Source of the DNA: Eutrigla gurnardus
Taxonomy: Eukaryota; Chordata; Actinopteri; Perciformes; Triglidae
Length of the DNA stretch: 64,000 nucleotides
Assembly: GCA_963514095.1 (NCBI GenBank)
Contig: OY741268.1
Location: 5,106,001-5,170,000, forward strand
Direction: 5' to 3'
A model generated the notes under the pieces. That model saw nothing but the letters and a program-made list of their open reading frames with translations. It did no database searches and was not told the origin of the DNA. A program made the translations under genes and the position numbers. This document shows positions 44,905 to 55,658 of the stretch, piece by piece (positions within the stretch are counted from its first letter, which is position 1; each line of letters begins with the position of its first letter).

Positions 44905-45105
44905 CAACAACACCAACGTTAGGTTTAGACAACAAGACCAACGTTAGCTTTAGACAACAAAACCAATGTTAGGTTTAGACAACAAAACCAACGTTAGGTT
45001 TAGACAACAAAACCAACGTTAGCTTTAGACAACAAAACCAATGTTAGGTTTAGACAACAAAACCAACGACAACAAAACCAAAGTTAGGTTTAGGCAAAAA
45101 AAACA
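44905..45105. repeat. About 28-bp tandem repeat of the AACAAAACCAACGTTAGG motif
   Basis: Seven or so units of ACGTTAGGTTTAGACAACAA with AACC links. Variants have AGCTTT for AGGTTT. The motif belongs to a fish interspersed repeat seen singly at 6055 and 41771 in this window. Confidence 0.88.
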
Positions 45106-45155
45106 ACTGCACTACATCGCAACAGAAAGTCTAGTCTGTTTCTTTTTTTTTTGTT

Positions 45156-45318
45156 ATGTCACAGCCAATGACCAATAGGAAACAGGAACAATCTTGGGAG
45201 GAAACATTTCTGTTACTATGGCAACAGCAGTCCTGCCTCCTTGATGTTTCCTCAGAGGACTATCACGACAGAGTGAAGAAAGACTGGAGAGAAATAGCAG
45301 AGGTACTTCAGCAACCTG
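45156..45318 (+). pseudogene. MADF/Myb-SANT-like coding exon fragment
   Basis: The frame starts MSQPMTNRKQEQSWEETF and contains LLLWQQQSCLLDVSSEDYHD and KKDWREIAEVLQQP. The W, CL(Y)D(V)SS, DY and W spacing resembles the MADF domain found in many fish transposon-linked DNA-binding proteins. The reading stops at the Harbinger insertion (45319). After the element comes GTGAGT, a good splice donor, suggesting that the insertion hit the exon edge. Only half a domain is present, and no flanking exons were found. Confidence 0.45.
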
Positions 45319-45726
45319 AGGGGTATTCCATCAAACTAGCTAAGCGCAAAGCCGGGCTAATTTCGATAAGCCTCGCTACCTTTGGCGAGAGTTTCGTTCC
45401 ATCAACGTGACTTGAGGCACTCTCCGCTAAGTAACCATGGGAATTTATCCGACCAAACTAGCCTGCCCCGGGGCAGGCTAACCATCAGGCTTACTTTAGC
45501 GGGGGTTTCAGAGAAGTCCGTCTGTCGGAAACAACTGTACCAGCAGAAGGTTCCGCCAAGCCTAGTCCTCGTGATTTCGTCACTGAAAGACCAAAAATTA
45601 CCAAAATTACATATATGAAGTACAAACTATATTTTCATCAAGCGTCTAAAAATACATGATTGCAATTAAACAAATATGAATAAATCGTTTATTTTGTTTA
45701 AGACCGACTGGCCATATCATTATTTA

Positions 45727-45805
45727 AAGCCCCCAGTTGGGTGAGTGGTGATGCACCTGCCCTTGAATGTGGGCGTCGCAGGTTCACATCCCGGCGAGGG
45801 ATGTG
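45727..45805 (+). other. tRNA-like sequence inside the second Harbinger element
   Basis: A-box-like TGGGTGAGTGG, an anticodon-like hairpin TGCCC/GGGCG around TTGAATGT, and B-box-like GGTTCACATCC follow in the right order and spacing. It is followed by a T run of about 20 bases (45810 on), which is a pol III-type terminator. It is unlikely to be a working tRNA, but transcription by pol III is conceivable. Confidence 0.55.
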
Positions 45806-46135
45806 TGTTTTTTTTTTTTTTTTTGCCTGTCTTTAGATCAGAGAATTAGACCAACATTTTACCTTAACTATAAACCTTACCTATAAATATGTCATACAAT
45901 TTCCCGAGAACCCAAATATAACTTGCAAAAACATGATAGGCATAAAGATGTTATTATTAATAGCATGTTATAGATCCCAATGACAAAGGCATTGCTGCAT
46001 GCAATTTTCAGCCACATAAATTCCTTTCAGGTGAGTTCATTATTAGGTTCATCGAATGTGTTCATTGAATAGTTGAGATAAATGAGTTGGTCAATGTAGA
46101 TGCATTTACTAGGCCTATCTAAAAAAAGACAGAAA

Positions 46136-46137
<2 letters not shown>

Positions 46138-46208
<71 letters not shown>
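46138..46208. repeat. (AG)n microsatellite
   Basis: About 35 AG units inside the Harbinger element. Confidence 0.95.
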
Positions 46209-46210
<2 letters not shown>

Positions 46211-46239
46211 TTCCAGCCAAAGAAATAAGTTTCACAAAC

Positions 46240-46305
46240 TTCCATAGACGGGAGTGGAACCGTGGCCGGCCGCGTGCAAAGCCGGCGCGTTACCTCTACA
46301 CTGTC
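46240..46305 (-). other. Second tRNA-like sequence in the same Harbinger element, opposite strand
   Basis: On the - strand, CAGTGTAGAGGTAACGCG (A-box region), a GC-rich anticodon arm with loop TTTGCAC, and GGTTCCACTCC (B-box region) follow one another. The anticodon would read TGC. Stem pairing is imperfect. Confidence 0.5.
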
Positions 46306-46312
46306 CTCACTT

Positions 46313-46573
46313 TCAGGAACTCTTTGTCAGTGTTATAATAGAACATGTTACTCTTAACGGTACTTCCGTTTTTAATCGCTCGGCAATTCTTGCCCAAGCA
46401 GCCTCGCGATTTTTATTTATCACTACAGTATTCCCTTTATTGGTTATGATGGGTTTGTACTCCTCGTACAGTTCCATCAATAATTTTTGCTCTGGTCTTT
46501 TCTGCCATTTTCTCGATGATTCGACATTCACGGTTCTGGTCTGGCTTGATATCCCGTGAACGGCGTAACACAC
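46313..46573 (-). CDS. Myb/SANT-like protein fragment of a Harbinger transposon
   Basis: An 86-codon frame contains KWQKRPEQKLLMELYEEYKP, ITNKGNTVVINKNREAAWAR and IAERLKTEVP. Two-gene Harbinger elements encode, beside the nuclease, a Myb/SANT-type DNA-binding protein of this kind (regular Trp, LLMEL and AWxxIAERL). Human Myb-related NAIF1/MSANTD proteins are of related origin. Here only the domain remains, and the partner nuclease is absent. Whether it is expressed is unknown. Confidence 0.55.
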   Translation of the reverse strand: MCYAVHGISSQTRTVNVESSRKWQKRPEQKLLMELYEEYKPIITNKGNTVVINKNREAAWARIAERLKTEVPLRVTCSIITLTKSS

Positions 46574-46730
46574 GACAACGTTAACCTGGCTTGAAGTAGC
46601 CTCAACAAGGCGCGGCTGAAATGCGTTAATGGAATGGGTTTAGCCGCAAGTGGAAGTTGGCGTTAGTTCTAACCAGGCTTAACCAGGTAAGCGCCGCTTT
46701 AATTAGCGAGTTTGGTGGAATACCCCTCTG

Positions 46731-47335
46731 GTGAGTTGTGATGACATCACATGTGGTGAAAGACGAGCAGCCATTATTGCTCGGAAGAAATTTCCCAAAG
46801 TCTCGACAAATGCCTGGGGGTCATCTGTCGACGACATATTATAGAGAGTGATGCTGGCTAGCATAGAGGGCTGAGCAGCCGGGCCGCCCCTGACCGGGAC
46901 GCCAAGCTCTCCAGCAGCCCAGTCTGTCTCTCCCCCTGGACATGGAGGAGTGCCACTGGTTGCTGCGCCGCCACCATATTCCACCCCAATGATGCACAAT
47001 TTTACTCTCCCCTTCTGAGCTGACCCTGTCGGGGCGCCACTGGCGCATAGACCGTGCCACCCAGGGTTCTTACAGCTCTTGATAGACAAGGCAAACAAGT
47101 AGACAGTTCTTAATTCTTCTTTTCTTTTTCTTTTTTTGGCCACGCACACACACACTCACTCCACTGCCCCGCAGTTCCTTCAATCAGTATGTTGGTGACC
47201 TTTCTCTTTCTGGCCACCTACTGTTGGGAATCTATACACTTCATCACCCAGATCCCCTGCAGCTGCTCCTGTGAACCACCTCCACACCCCTCTCTCTCTC
47301 CTGCAGCCAAATGCTGCACCACGCCCACCTCCAGA
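46731..47335 (-). mobile_element. LTR retrotransposon fragment: candidate LTR, primer-binding site and gag start
   Basis: On the - strand, TGGCGCCCCGACAGGGTCAG (around 47040-47021) resembles a tRNA-primed primer-binding site. It is preceded by a candidate LTR end GTCTATGCGCCA and followed by a leader and the frame 46703-47155 with LYNMSSTDDPQAFVETLGNF, reminiscent of gypsy-type gag starts. The rest of the element is missing beyond 46731. The LTR left limit near 47335 is a guess. A remnant only. Confidence 0.45.
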
Positions 47336-47735
47336 GATAATTAATTTTTTTTACATGTGGGTCAACTAAGACTAAAAATGATAGTGAAGTTGATAACTTT
47401 ACTGTTAGCTACTAAATAACGGACCAGGAAAGTCAAAGTTATTGCTGCTATCTCTCAGCAATATTGATCTGTTAGCTAAACAGATCAGCAGCAAGCATTG
47501 TTTTAATGTTAGCTATGCTAACGAGGCTCAAAGGTAACATGATATTATTATATTATTATGCTAAAGTATGCTAAAGCATGTTAACATTTATTTTAACCTT
47601 AAATGTAATTTTCGTTTTGCAAAGAATAAAGACTCGACACTTCTCGACAGTAAATTTGAGTGAAATATTCTAAATTGCATAATAAAAAACAAACTGCAAT
47701 TGCATAATAAAAAATGAACTCTCAGGATTCTACGA
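47336..47735. other. Intergenic DNA, nothing recognised
   Basis: AT-rich, with TTAGCTA words. No gene or element was supported. Confidence 0.4.
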
Positions 47736-48196
47736 CGGCATATTAGGGCCACTGTAGGGGGAAAAAACAGAGCCGAGAGTGGTGGACAATATTCCGAGAA
47801 AAATAGTCTCAAATTTGCCACTTTATAAAGTCACAAATTCACAGGTTTATTACGATGCTAACAACCGGAATTTATTCTAGCTTACGACCCATGAATGTAC
47901 GCATTTATTTTTCCAATATAATATCACAACATGTGACAACGCCTCGTTATGGGTGATGGCTGTTGATGTTTATTGTTGATTTTATTTATATAATTGTCAT
48001 CTTATGGGTGATCGGGCAGTTGGGCTAAGATGCTAGTGGTAGCTTTCGTTGTCATAGCAATGGCAAACATCCGGTGTTAGCGGATCCAAGCAACTTGTTT
48101 GTGGATTTAGAGAGTGGCAAATTTGTTTTGTTTTTTTCTGAATATTGCCCACCTCTCTCAGCTCTGTTTTTTTCCTACAGTGGCCCTGATATGCCG
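47736..48196. mobile_element. 461-bp element with about 90-bp terminal inverted repeats
   Basis: The left end CGGCATATTAGGGCCACTGT and the right end inverted CGGCATATCAGGGCCACTGT start imperfect inverted arms of about 90 bases (ending around CAAATTTGCCAC). The target duplication is unclear and there is no coding sequence. It is a non-autonomous DNA transposon of unknown superfamily. Confidence 0.72.
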
Positions 48197-51059
48197 TTGA
48201 ATGAATGAATAAAAAAATAGCTCAAGGTAAGCGGATAATAAAAACACAAGTAGCTTTTTATAAACCTTTTTTTTAATTAGTGCTATGCATTTCATTTCCA
48301 AAAAGAATGATTCAATTCCATTGATGAGACCGTTTTACAGTGGTTGGGCTCCACATAGAGTATATGACATGCAATTAAGGAACAAATAGCATAAGAACTC
48401 ATATTTTACATTCTTAACCTCTGCACCCTGAAATTATTTCAACCTGAATTATGTAAGAACTTTAAAAAGAATCCATTCCCTTTTTTCAGTCGTACATCCC
48501 TTTTTAATAATTTCCATTGTTTACTGTTAGAACAACATCACATCATTAGCAAACCTGCAAACGTTGCCAATTGTTTTGATTGGCAGAAATAGCTGAAATA
48601 AAGGGATTGCTGCTCACTATGGTTGCACATTTCTCACCTCTCGTACGTTTCAACTTTACCGTTTAGATTGCTAGCAGTCAGTAAAAAAAATACAGGTAGT
48701 TGAAGGTGTGAGTCCTTAGATGCCATAAACATTGTTAATGTAACATTTCAACGTATTCTAGTGCAAATGTCAAAAAGGATGGAATGTATTTAAGGAATCT
48801 TTCTTCACAGTAACAAGAGCTTACCCAATCCTCATCTTCCACTGGAGGAAACGTAAACAAGACGAGCTTCTAACGTGACATCAACAAAGACATGTTCACT
48901 GGATTTACTGGCAGGAATCAGCAGGGCAGTTATGCTTCATAAATGTAGGCTACGTGAAAAATGTTACAAAAAGACAAACGTTATGACATCATTACAGTGT
49001 TCAACAGTCCAGCCTTGTTTTGAGGAACGACAAGTTTAAAGTAAAGTTTTATCTCTATCTCATCAGATCACTCATGGCAAAGTTATATTTAAGAAGTACA
49101 CATGTTGCACGCTGCCAGAACAACCTATTTGGAGTTGATAGAGTCATGAGAAAGATCACGAAACCTCATTTAGAATCTATGCTTGTTTTTTTTTTTTTTT
49201 TTTTTTCCTCAATGTTTCTGGGCTCCTGACAACAGAAGGTGCATTGATAATCCAGTGTTTCTGTTGCAATCTCTTAAGGGCGCATCTCCATCAATGGTAG
49301 CCTTTGAGCCAAAACGAGGAACACAATCCAGTACCTGATGTAGCTCTTTAAAGAGTAACTAAAACCCATACCACCCCTTTCAGGTGAAAACAATGCATCT
49401 GGGTATTTAGTAGCATTCCTTATTTGATTCAGATTAAAATATTCCCCACTACCGGCTGAAACCTATGCTATTATCAATGCTAAATTGAATTTAGCTATTG
49501 GGCTGATCTGGAGCAGGAGGAGTATTACTGAAGAGTAATTTTAACTGTCACCCTTTCAGTTAGCCTGTTAATCACTTATGCCAATCGCTGACGTACACAT
49601 ATCCCAGCCTTGCATGTTAACTCAAATCCAAAATGTTTATAATATAGTAATGTAGACCACGCCCTACAGTTCATGTGCTGAAGCTTTATGTTCTGTAACC
49701 GTAGCATGGAATTAGCAAGCTAGCTAACTAACCAGCTCCTAAATGAGCACAATTAAACAACGTAATGCTTCATTCACACGCCATTGTCTGTGAAACACTT
49801 ACGCTAACTGATGCTAATCTCTAGCATACACAAATATCACCCTTGCATGTGAACTTAAATTAAAAAAAATGTTTAAATGGAGTTGAAATGGTATTTTGTC
49901 ACTATAACATACATTTACATGCATTATACATTATTAATAATATCATACTTTCCAGGCTACACACTTCAGCCAAACCTCTGGGGTTTAGTTACTCTTGAAT
50001 GTGTTTGAGGCCTTTCATGTCCAGATCTGTACTCTCATTCACCCACATCTACTTCTGTTAGTAAATTATACAGTTTATATATATATATATATATATATAT
50101 TCCATGTAAAATAATCATTGTCATTTATAAGCCATCTTTAGCTTTTACACCATTGTCTATAGAACCAAACATGTATCTAAAAAACAAAAGCACCAGTGGT
50201 CTCTAATACAACACGTGGCTCCACAAACACAGTTTAACACTCATGCAACCAGAATGAACCAAAACGACAACACTTGATACCAGGACAAGTGACGGATGAG
50301 TCACCACTAACTTCACATACAGATGACATGGTAATAGCCCTTTTCAAAGGCAGATCACAGGCTGTGACGCCTCAAGACGAGTCCCGCTGAGACACTATTA
50401 TACACACGAACGATGTATGGCTGTAGGATCCATGAAGGGCCCACAAATCAAGACTAGTCCAGGATTTATGTCCCCCCCTTAACTCTCAAAGGCTTGCATT
50501 AACATAATCAACTTGATGTAAGTGAAACTGGAGGGGGAAATATGTGAATCCTTCTGTTCATGTCATAACATAACTTACATGAAGGTGATTCTCCTCAGAC
50601 AAACAACATCTCAATTTCTGCACTGCAACCATCTTAATCTATGTGGCTGAAACTCATAATTTCAAATATATCTATCTGCAGTTTGGTCTCTTATGCATGA
50701 ACATTTGCATAAAGGAAACTCAAATACAAATTTAGTTTTTACACCTAAATTGTCAAAAAAGCAAATATTTTTGTTACAATCTTCTTTTTTTGTTTGTAAT
50801 TGCACGTTTCCTATTTGCTATTTAAAAGCCTTCAACTCATGTCAGAGTTGATATACTGCCATGATCACAAGGAAGGTTATATTAACAAAACTGCATTGTG
50901 AATAAGATTGTGTTTGTTTTTGATGAACACAAATATATTTCTTATGGTCCTCCATGAACTGATAGGTTAAACAACACAATCATTTTATGCAAAATATCTG
51001 TAAATTAAATGCAATTTCCAGGGAAACTGATTTTTTTTTCGTACAAACGGTCACGGTTT

Positions 51060-51330
51060 TAAACAAACAAACAAACAAAACAGCTAAAACTAGCTAGTTT
51101 GTATTAAAGTGACTACAAAATTGAAACAAATCAAATGCAACAAAACTACTTGGTTCGGGACACTAACGGTCTCCAAGTGAAAGCCCTGTGTCTTTTCACC
51201 CGTCCTACGTGGACTTCCACTGACTCGTTTGAAGCCAATTTGTGACACGTCGAGAGCAAACGTAATCATAAAAACATAATATGTTTCCCTTGAAATGTAA
51301 TTCACGATGTCATTTTGAGGGCTGACCTGG
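51060..51330. repeat. Diverged interspersed repeat, second copy
   Basis: Shares GTGGACTTCCACTGACTC, GAGCAAACGTAATC and AATTTGTGACACGTC with GTGGACTCCCACAGACTC, CAGCAAACGTAATC and CATTTGTGATACGTC at 5690-5755, in the same orientation. Confidence 0.6.
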
Positions 51331-53659
51331 GACACAGCTGGAGTATTTTCAGATGATCTCATCAGTTATATAACAAAGCTCAACTTACTCAGACAAGGAA
51401 CACCATCGAACACTCAACAAGGCCGCCGCATCGCTGATCTTTCTGGATCAACACATACATATTCTGTTGTCTGGAGACGCTTACAGAAACAGGAAGTTGT
51501 CTAATTTGTTTGTCATTTGACATTTGGTGTATTCTCTTCTCTACCAAACACTTGCATGCTCAACATTTGAAAGGAATGTGTTAAGTATAATTTCTTTTAA
51601 GACATGGCACAACCAGGGAGGAGCCCCAGTTTCTGCCTGTGCACAAAATAGTTCAAGGACACATTTACATCGTAAAAACCAGGACTATATGAGTCAAAAA
51701 CATCACAGACATGTAGAAAGACACACACATAGAAACACACACATTTACAGTACATACATTGAGAAAGAACAATGGCTTCTTTTTTCTACACACATTTTCT
51801 TTGTGTATACATTAGTATACATGTTTAAAGATACAAGAGTGGTGAGGATTTACAAACAGATATGCAGATTTTTTTTCTTCATTTTTTCCAGAAAAGAAAC
51901 AAGACTTTCAATGAAACATTATCTTTTTTTATCATAAGTAATTATTGCGATCTAAACAATATGGCTTTGTCTAGTGAAAAGTCCTATCTGAGCTAAAAAA
52001 TGAAAAAAGACAGTGCTTATGACTTTATCATATTAATCCTTAAAGTTTTTTTTTACTTAAACCATCACCATCGGCGTTTGGAATAACCCACATGCTTTGT
52101 TTTATTGATAAATGTATATTAAAAGGTAGTGTCACGAAATAGAGATTGTTTCTTTTACAGCACATCTACTTAAATGCTTTATGTCAAATTAATATGATTT
52201 TTGTTGAATTAAGAGATGCAGGATGCAGATATACTCTAAGTGAGCTCTTCAGGCAGTGAGATGCCAATTTGCTCAATCTACAGTTAAATCTAGTTTTATT
52301 CAGAATACTTTAAAGGAAATAGGAGAGTATCATTTTAGTTTAGTGGTGGTCTTTGGGATGCATGCACACGCTGAACGGGCTGCCGACTTTCTTCCACAGG
52401 CCTCGCACATACAATAAAATAAAAACAGGTATGGCATGCACACTTTTGTTTTGGCAGTGACAAAAGAAATAGTACGATCTCACCAGTATTTCTTTGGTCT
52501 CGATGTTGATGAACGTCCATCAAGGTAAACTTATGCATTAAAAGATGAAGGGAAAACTCAGCTCGGTTGCATGAAAATAAATCAGCAGCACATTCACAAA
52601 AAGTAATTTTAGATATAAAGTAGAAAAAAAAAACAGGCGTCGCCTGGCATTTGCATTCATGTGTGAAGACAAAAAATGAATACATAGATTAACTGAGTAG
52701 ATAGCAATCAAGTGCTTAACGTAGAACCCACTTTTAACCAATCATAGATGCATGACAGGAAGTGACAACATATACAGTACCGGCGACCCCCACTAGGCTT
52801 TGATTGTCTGTATGGAGACCACACTACTGAAAATATCATGAGGGCTTTGAACTTCATGTGAATCTGACATTTCTACACAAAGAAGCAGTGATTTATATTA
52901 GAAATTTGCTTCAGGATGTTCGGTTCCGTATACGTCGTTTTACACAGAACACTAGTTCACCAGTTGAGGCTAGCTGTAGCATGCTAGTTGGTTTAGCCCG
53001 GTTACCTGGGTTAATAAAGCTCAATGAACCAAGATTTGTGTCAAACTGTAAGTGACACTTTTAAACTGGCGTCGGGTGATCTGTGGATACAAACATTTCA
53101 TTGACAGGAGGCATCACTTGAATGTGTCGATTAGCAGAGCAAATAAAAACAGACTGGAGGCCAACAGCGTTCAGACAGCCTCCCACTGCAGATTCACACT
53201 AAGAAGTACTAACTAATGCTACCTGGATGGTGTTACCTGATGCGTATGTGTGACCTTGATCGTAGACAATACAGACTTAAAGCATATGGTCAAAGTGTTT
53301 GAGCCCCACTACAATGTGTATGATTATGAACATGATGATTCACATGATCATTTTAGTCTGTTGTGCATTATGTCCTGAATAAACGAGCAGAAGTTACAGC
53401 CCAGTTTAATCATTATCAACAGGTCAGAGTCTGATGATGGAGGAGTACACAATCAGATGGATACTTTATTATTGATTCCCAGAAGGGAACATTTACATAA
53501 CAGACATTTCTGTTATTTATGTTTTATTTGTTTAATTGTTATTGACAGTATGCCAGTATTTGAGTGCTTTAACTGTTAAAATAAGTATTAGGACCAATGA
53601 ATCAAATTTTGAAAATAAATGAACAAAAAAGGTATTTTCTGTGTTTTCTTTGTTTTCCC

Positions 53660-53860
53660 TACACCGAGGCACAAACCAAACAGTAAGTACTGAATCATGA
53701 CCCAATTAGCGAGGTTCGTACCAAATCGAGACCATAAACCGAGGTATGTACCATTTTGTGAACCAAAACAGACTTATGAACCAAACTGTGACCCAAAAAC
53801 TGATCGTACTGAACGTACCGAACCCTGATCCGAAAACTGAGGTACATACTGAACCTTGAG
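53660..53860. repeat. Degenerate repeat of ACCGAGG/GTACC words
   Basis: ACCGAGGCACAAACC, CGAGGTTCGTACC, ACCGAGGTATGTACC and CTGAGGTACATACTG recur at roughly 30-50-base steps. This resembles the interior of a fish hAT family. No termini were found. Confidence 0.45.
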
Positions 53861-54837
53861 CTAAGTCAAATCAATTCCTTAATCCACATATTGAAACTTA
53901 GTTATTAACACATTTTCTAGCATGTTGTCAGTCTCAGTAGCTGACAGGCTTAGAAAGTCTAGCTTTTTACATGAGCTAGACTTTAGCTGTAAACCTGTCG
54001 TATTACATACTGCAAGTGGAAACAGGAGGGTAATAAAGAATTTTCTTCTTCTTTCTGGAATGTAACAGTAAATTGTGTTTTTAAACCGTTAAACTTGGTC
54101 CAGGATTTCCAGAAGTACTTTGAACAATGTCTTCTGTAATCCTCAAAGTATGCCAACCAGCCAACTTAGTATCAAATACATTATTCCAAAAGTATCCGAT
54201 CTTGTGTCTTCGTGCGCTACCAACAGCTGTTTGACTCCAAATGCAACCCTCATGTATGATTCCTCCGCTAGAGGAGATGGTATGAAGGCACATGTCCTAA
54301 AAACTCAAACGCTGATTTCTTTTCTTCACTATAAAGATCTAGACGAGGTTCATACAAGTAGAAAACACTCACTGAAATCAACACAGCATGCTCCATCTAC
54401 TGGAAAACAAAAAGCACAAGGACACAAGTGTCCACTGTCCTTCTTTAAGGGAATACTGTTGTTCTCCATTGGTCACCTGATGATAGGCAACCAATCAAAA
54501 TGTCTCATCTTGATAAGTGTAAAAGCAGCAACACAGAAATGACAAAAAGACTTGTAAGAAATGACAGTTGAAAGCTTGTATGGAAATAAAAGTAGGAAGA
54601 ATGACGTAGTTGTCGAGGAGTAGAAAAAAGAAAGTAAACAGTTTCTGGAAAGGCAGTGAGTAGCCTCTAACAGTTTGGCAAGGACCCCCCCTCCCAAATC
54701 TGTGACATGTCCCAATTGTACACCCAAACCAACCCCCCGAAGTCTCTCCCGCAACCCTCCCCCCTCTTCCCCGAAGTCCCCCACATCCCACTCCCGGCAG
54801 GTAGACTGGACCCTCACTTTAGGGTTCATTTGTGTTT

Positions 54838-55035
54838 TTACTTCTTGAACATGTCCTGTAGAGGTCCAGGCAGAAACTTGAGGACGGTGTCGAGGATGCT
54901 CTCCTCGTCCTCTTCGTCGTCGTCACCGCAGCCCCGCGGGATCGCCTTCTTTGGGCGCGTCAGTGACCCTTCACAGGCCTGCTCCATGGCCGCTTTCTCC
55001 TCCGCCTCCTTCTCCTCCTTCTTCTTCAGCCCGTA
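54838..55035 (-). CDS. cplx2: cplx2 last coding exon: end of central helix and C-terminal domain
   Basis: 198 bases, acceptor CTGCTCAG, starting TACGGG (Tyr-Gly) in phase 0. It encodes GLKKKEEKEAEEKAAMEQAC, EGSLTRPKKAIPRGCG, an acidic DDDEEDEE stretch and the membrane-binding amphipathic tail ending FKK. The Tyr of DKYG is the SNARE-contacting tyrosine of the central helix. Confidence 0.95.
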   Translation of the reverse strand, partial: YGLKKKEEKEAEEKAAMEQACEGSLTRPKKAIPRGCGDDDEEDEESILDTVLKFLPGPLQDMFKK

Positions 55036-55658
55036 CTGAGCAGAGAGGAGGACAACCGGTTATATACAGGGAAAGGCAACCAGGCTGGATATGAACAGAT
55101 AGTTTAGCAGTTCGTTTAGCAACTTTAAAATGTTGCAGGTCAAATAAATATGTTGCTTCTCTTTTCCCTTTTTCTTTGAAAGTAATGAATTGTGAGGAGT
55201 TGCAGCATCACTTAATAACCTGAAAATGGTTTCAAAGGAGTTTCACTCTAAAAAGTTTCCTGTAATATTTTGTATTACCTCTGCATTTAGTGTGAGTGAC
55301 ACAAATAAATGTGAAAAATCCCACAGGCAAACTTGCCTGAGTAATGCAACAAAATCTGCTTTGCTGGTGTGAACAGAGCCAATTAACTTGGCATTTTTGG
55401 AACCATTTTGCAGGAACAGGAAACTGACAGTCCGTTTCAACTGCTGTCACAAAGTTTAAGCATTAGTCAAAGTTTTTCCTACCTTGTCCCTGATGGTCTG
55501 CCGTACTTTTTCCCTCTCAGCCTCCATGCGGGCATGTTTGGCCTTCCTCTCCTCCTCCTGCTGCCTCAGCGCCTCCTGCCGCTCCTCCTCCTTCTTGGCT
55601 GCATCGGGATCCTTCTCCTCCTCCCCGCCCAGCATCTTACCCATGTCTTTGGTTGCCC
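54838..55658 (-). CDS. cplx2: Complexin-2, last two coding exons (5' coding exon outside the window)
   Basis: Complexins are small cytosolic proteins that bind the assembled SNARE complex at the synapse, clamping and promoting vesicle fusion. Exons: 55483-55658 and 54838-55035 (stop TAA at 54840-54838). The visible part covers about 124 of the usual 134 residues. The accessory helix (EEERQEALRQQEEERKAK), central helix (HARMEAEREKVRQTIRDKYG) and C-terminal amphipathic region (ESILDTVLKFLPGPLQDMFKK less its last residues) are in order. RQQEEERKAKHARMEAERE and GLKKKEEKEAEEKAA match vertebrate complexin-2 better than complexin-1. No CAAX box, so it is not the complexin-3/4 type. The first coding exon (start of the protein, about 10 residues) was searched for by eye to 64 kb and not found. 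Confidence 0.95.
55036..55482 (-). other. Last cplx2 intron
   Basis: 447 bases with clear GT (55482-55481) and AG (55037-55036) ends on the - strand. No repeat was recognised. Confidence 0.85.
55483..55658 (-). CDS. cplx2: cplx2 penultimate coding exon: accessory and central helices
   Basis: 176 bases, entering with the last two bases of a Gly codon and ending in AAG before GTAGG. It encodes ATKDMGKMLGGEEEKDPDAA through VRQTIRDK. The acceptor is TTGTGTTCAG. The arginine of KHARM, which contacts the SNARE bundle, is present. Confidence 0.95.

Larger units (their letters stand above)
45319..46727. mobile_element. PIF/Harbinger-type element with CTG target duplication
   Basis: Termini AGGGGTATTCCATCAAACTA and inverted AGGGGTATTCCACCAAACTC are bracketed by CTG (45316-45318 and 46728-46730). 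The 1409-bp element carries two tRNA-like stretches, an (AG)n microsatellite and a Myb/SANT-like reading frame on the - strand. No DDE nuclease was recognised, so it probably depends on a relative for transposition. Confidence 0.88.
48197..54837 (-). other. Downstream flank and probable long 3' UTR of the complexin gene
   Basis: More than 6 kb of AT-rich sequence with few recent transposons and no coding exon. Mammalian CPLX2 has a 3' UTR of several kilobases, so part of this stretch is probably transcribed on the - strand. TTTATT (AATAAA on -) occurs repeatedly and I cannot choose the real polyadenylation site. Within it lie a poly-T run (49186-49206), (AT)n at 50076-50100, an old repeat copy at 51060-51330 and a degenerate repeat at 53660-53860. 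Confidence 0.45.

Noticed and set aside
54120..54542. 140-codon + strand frame opposite the cplx2 3' region
   Set aside because: No motif, no splice partners, AT-rich composition. It is better explained as 3' UTR antisense sequence.
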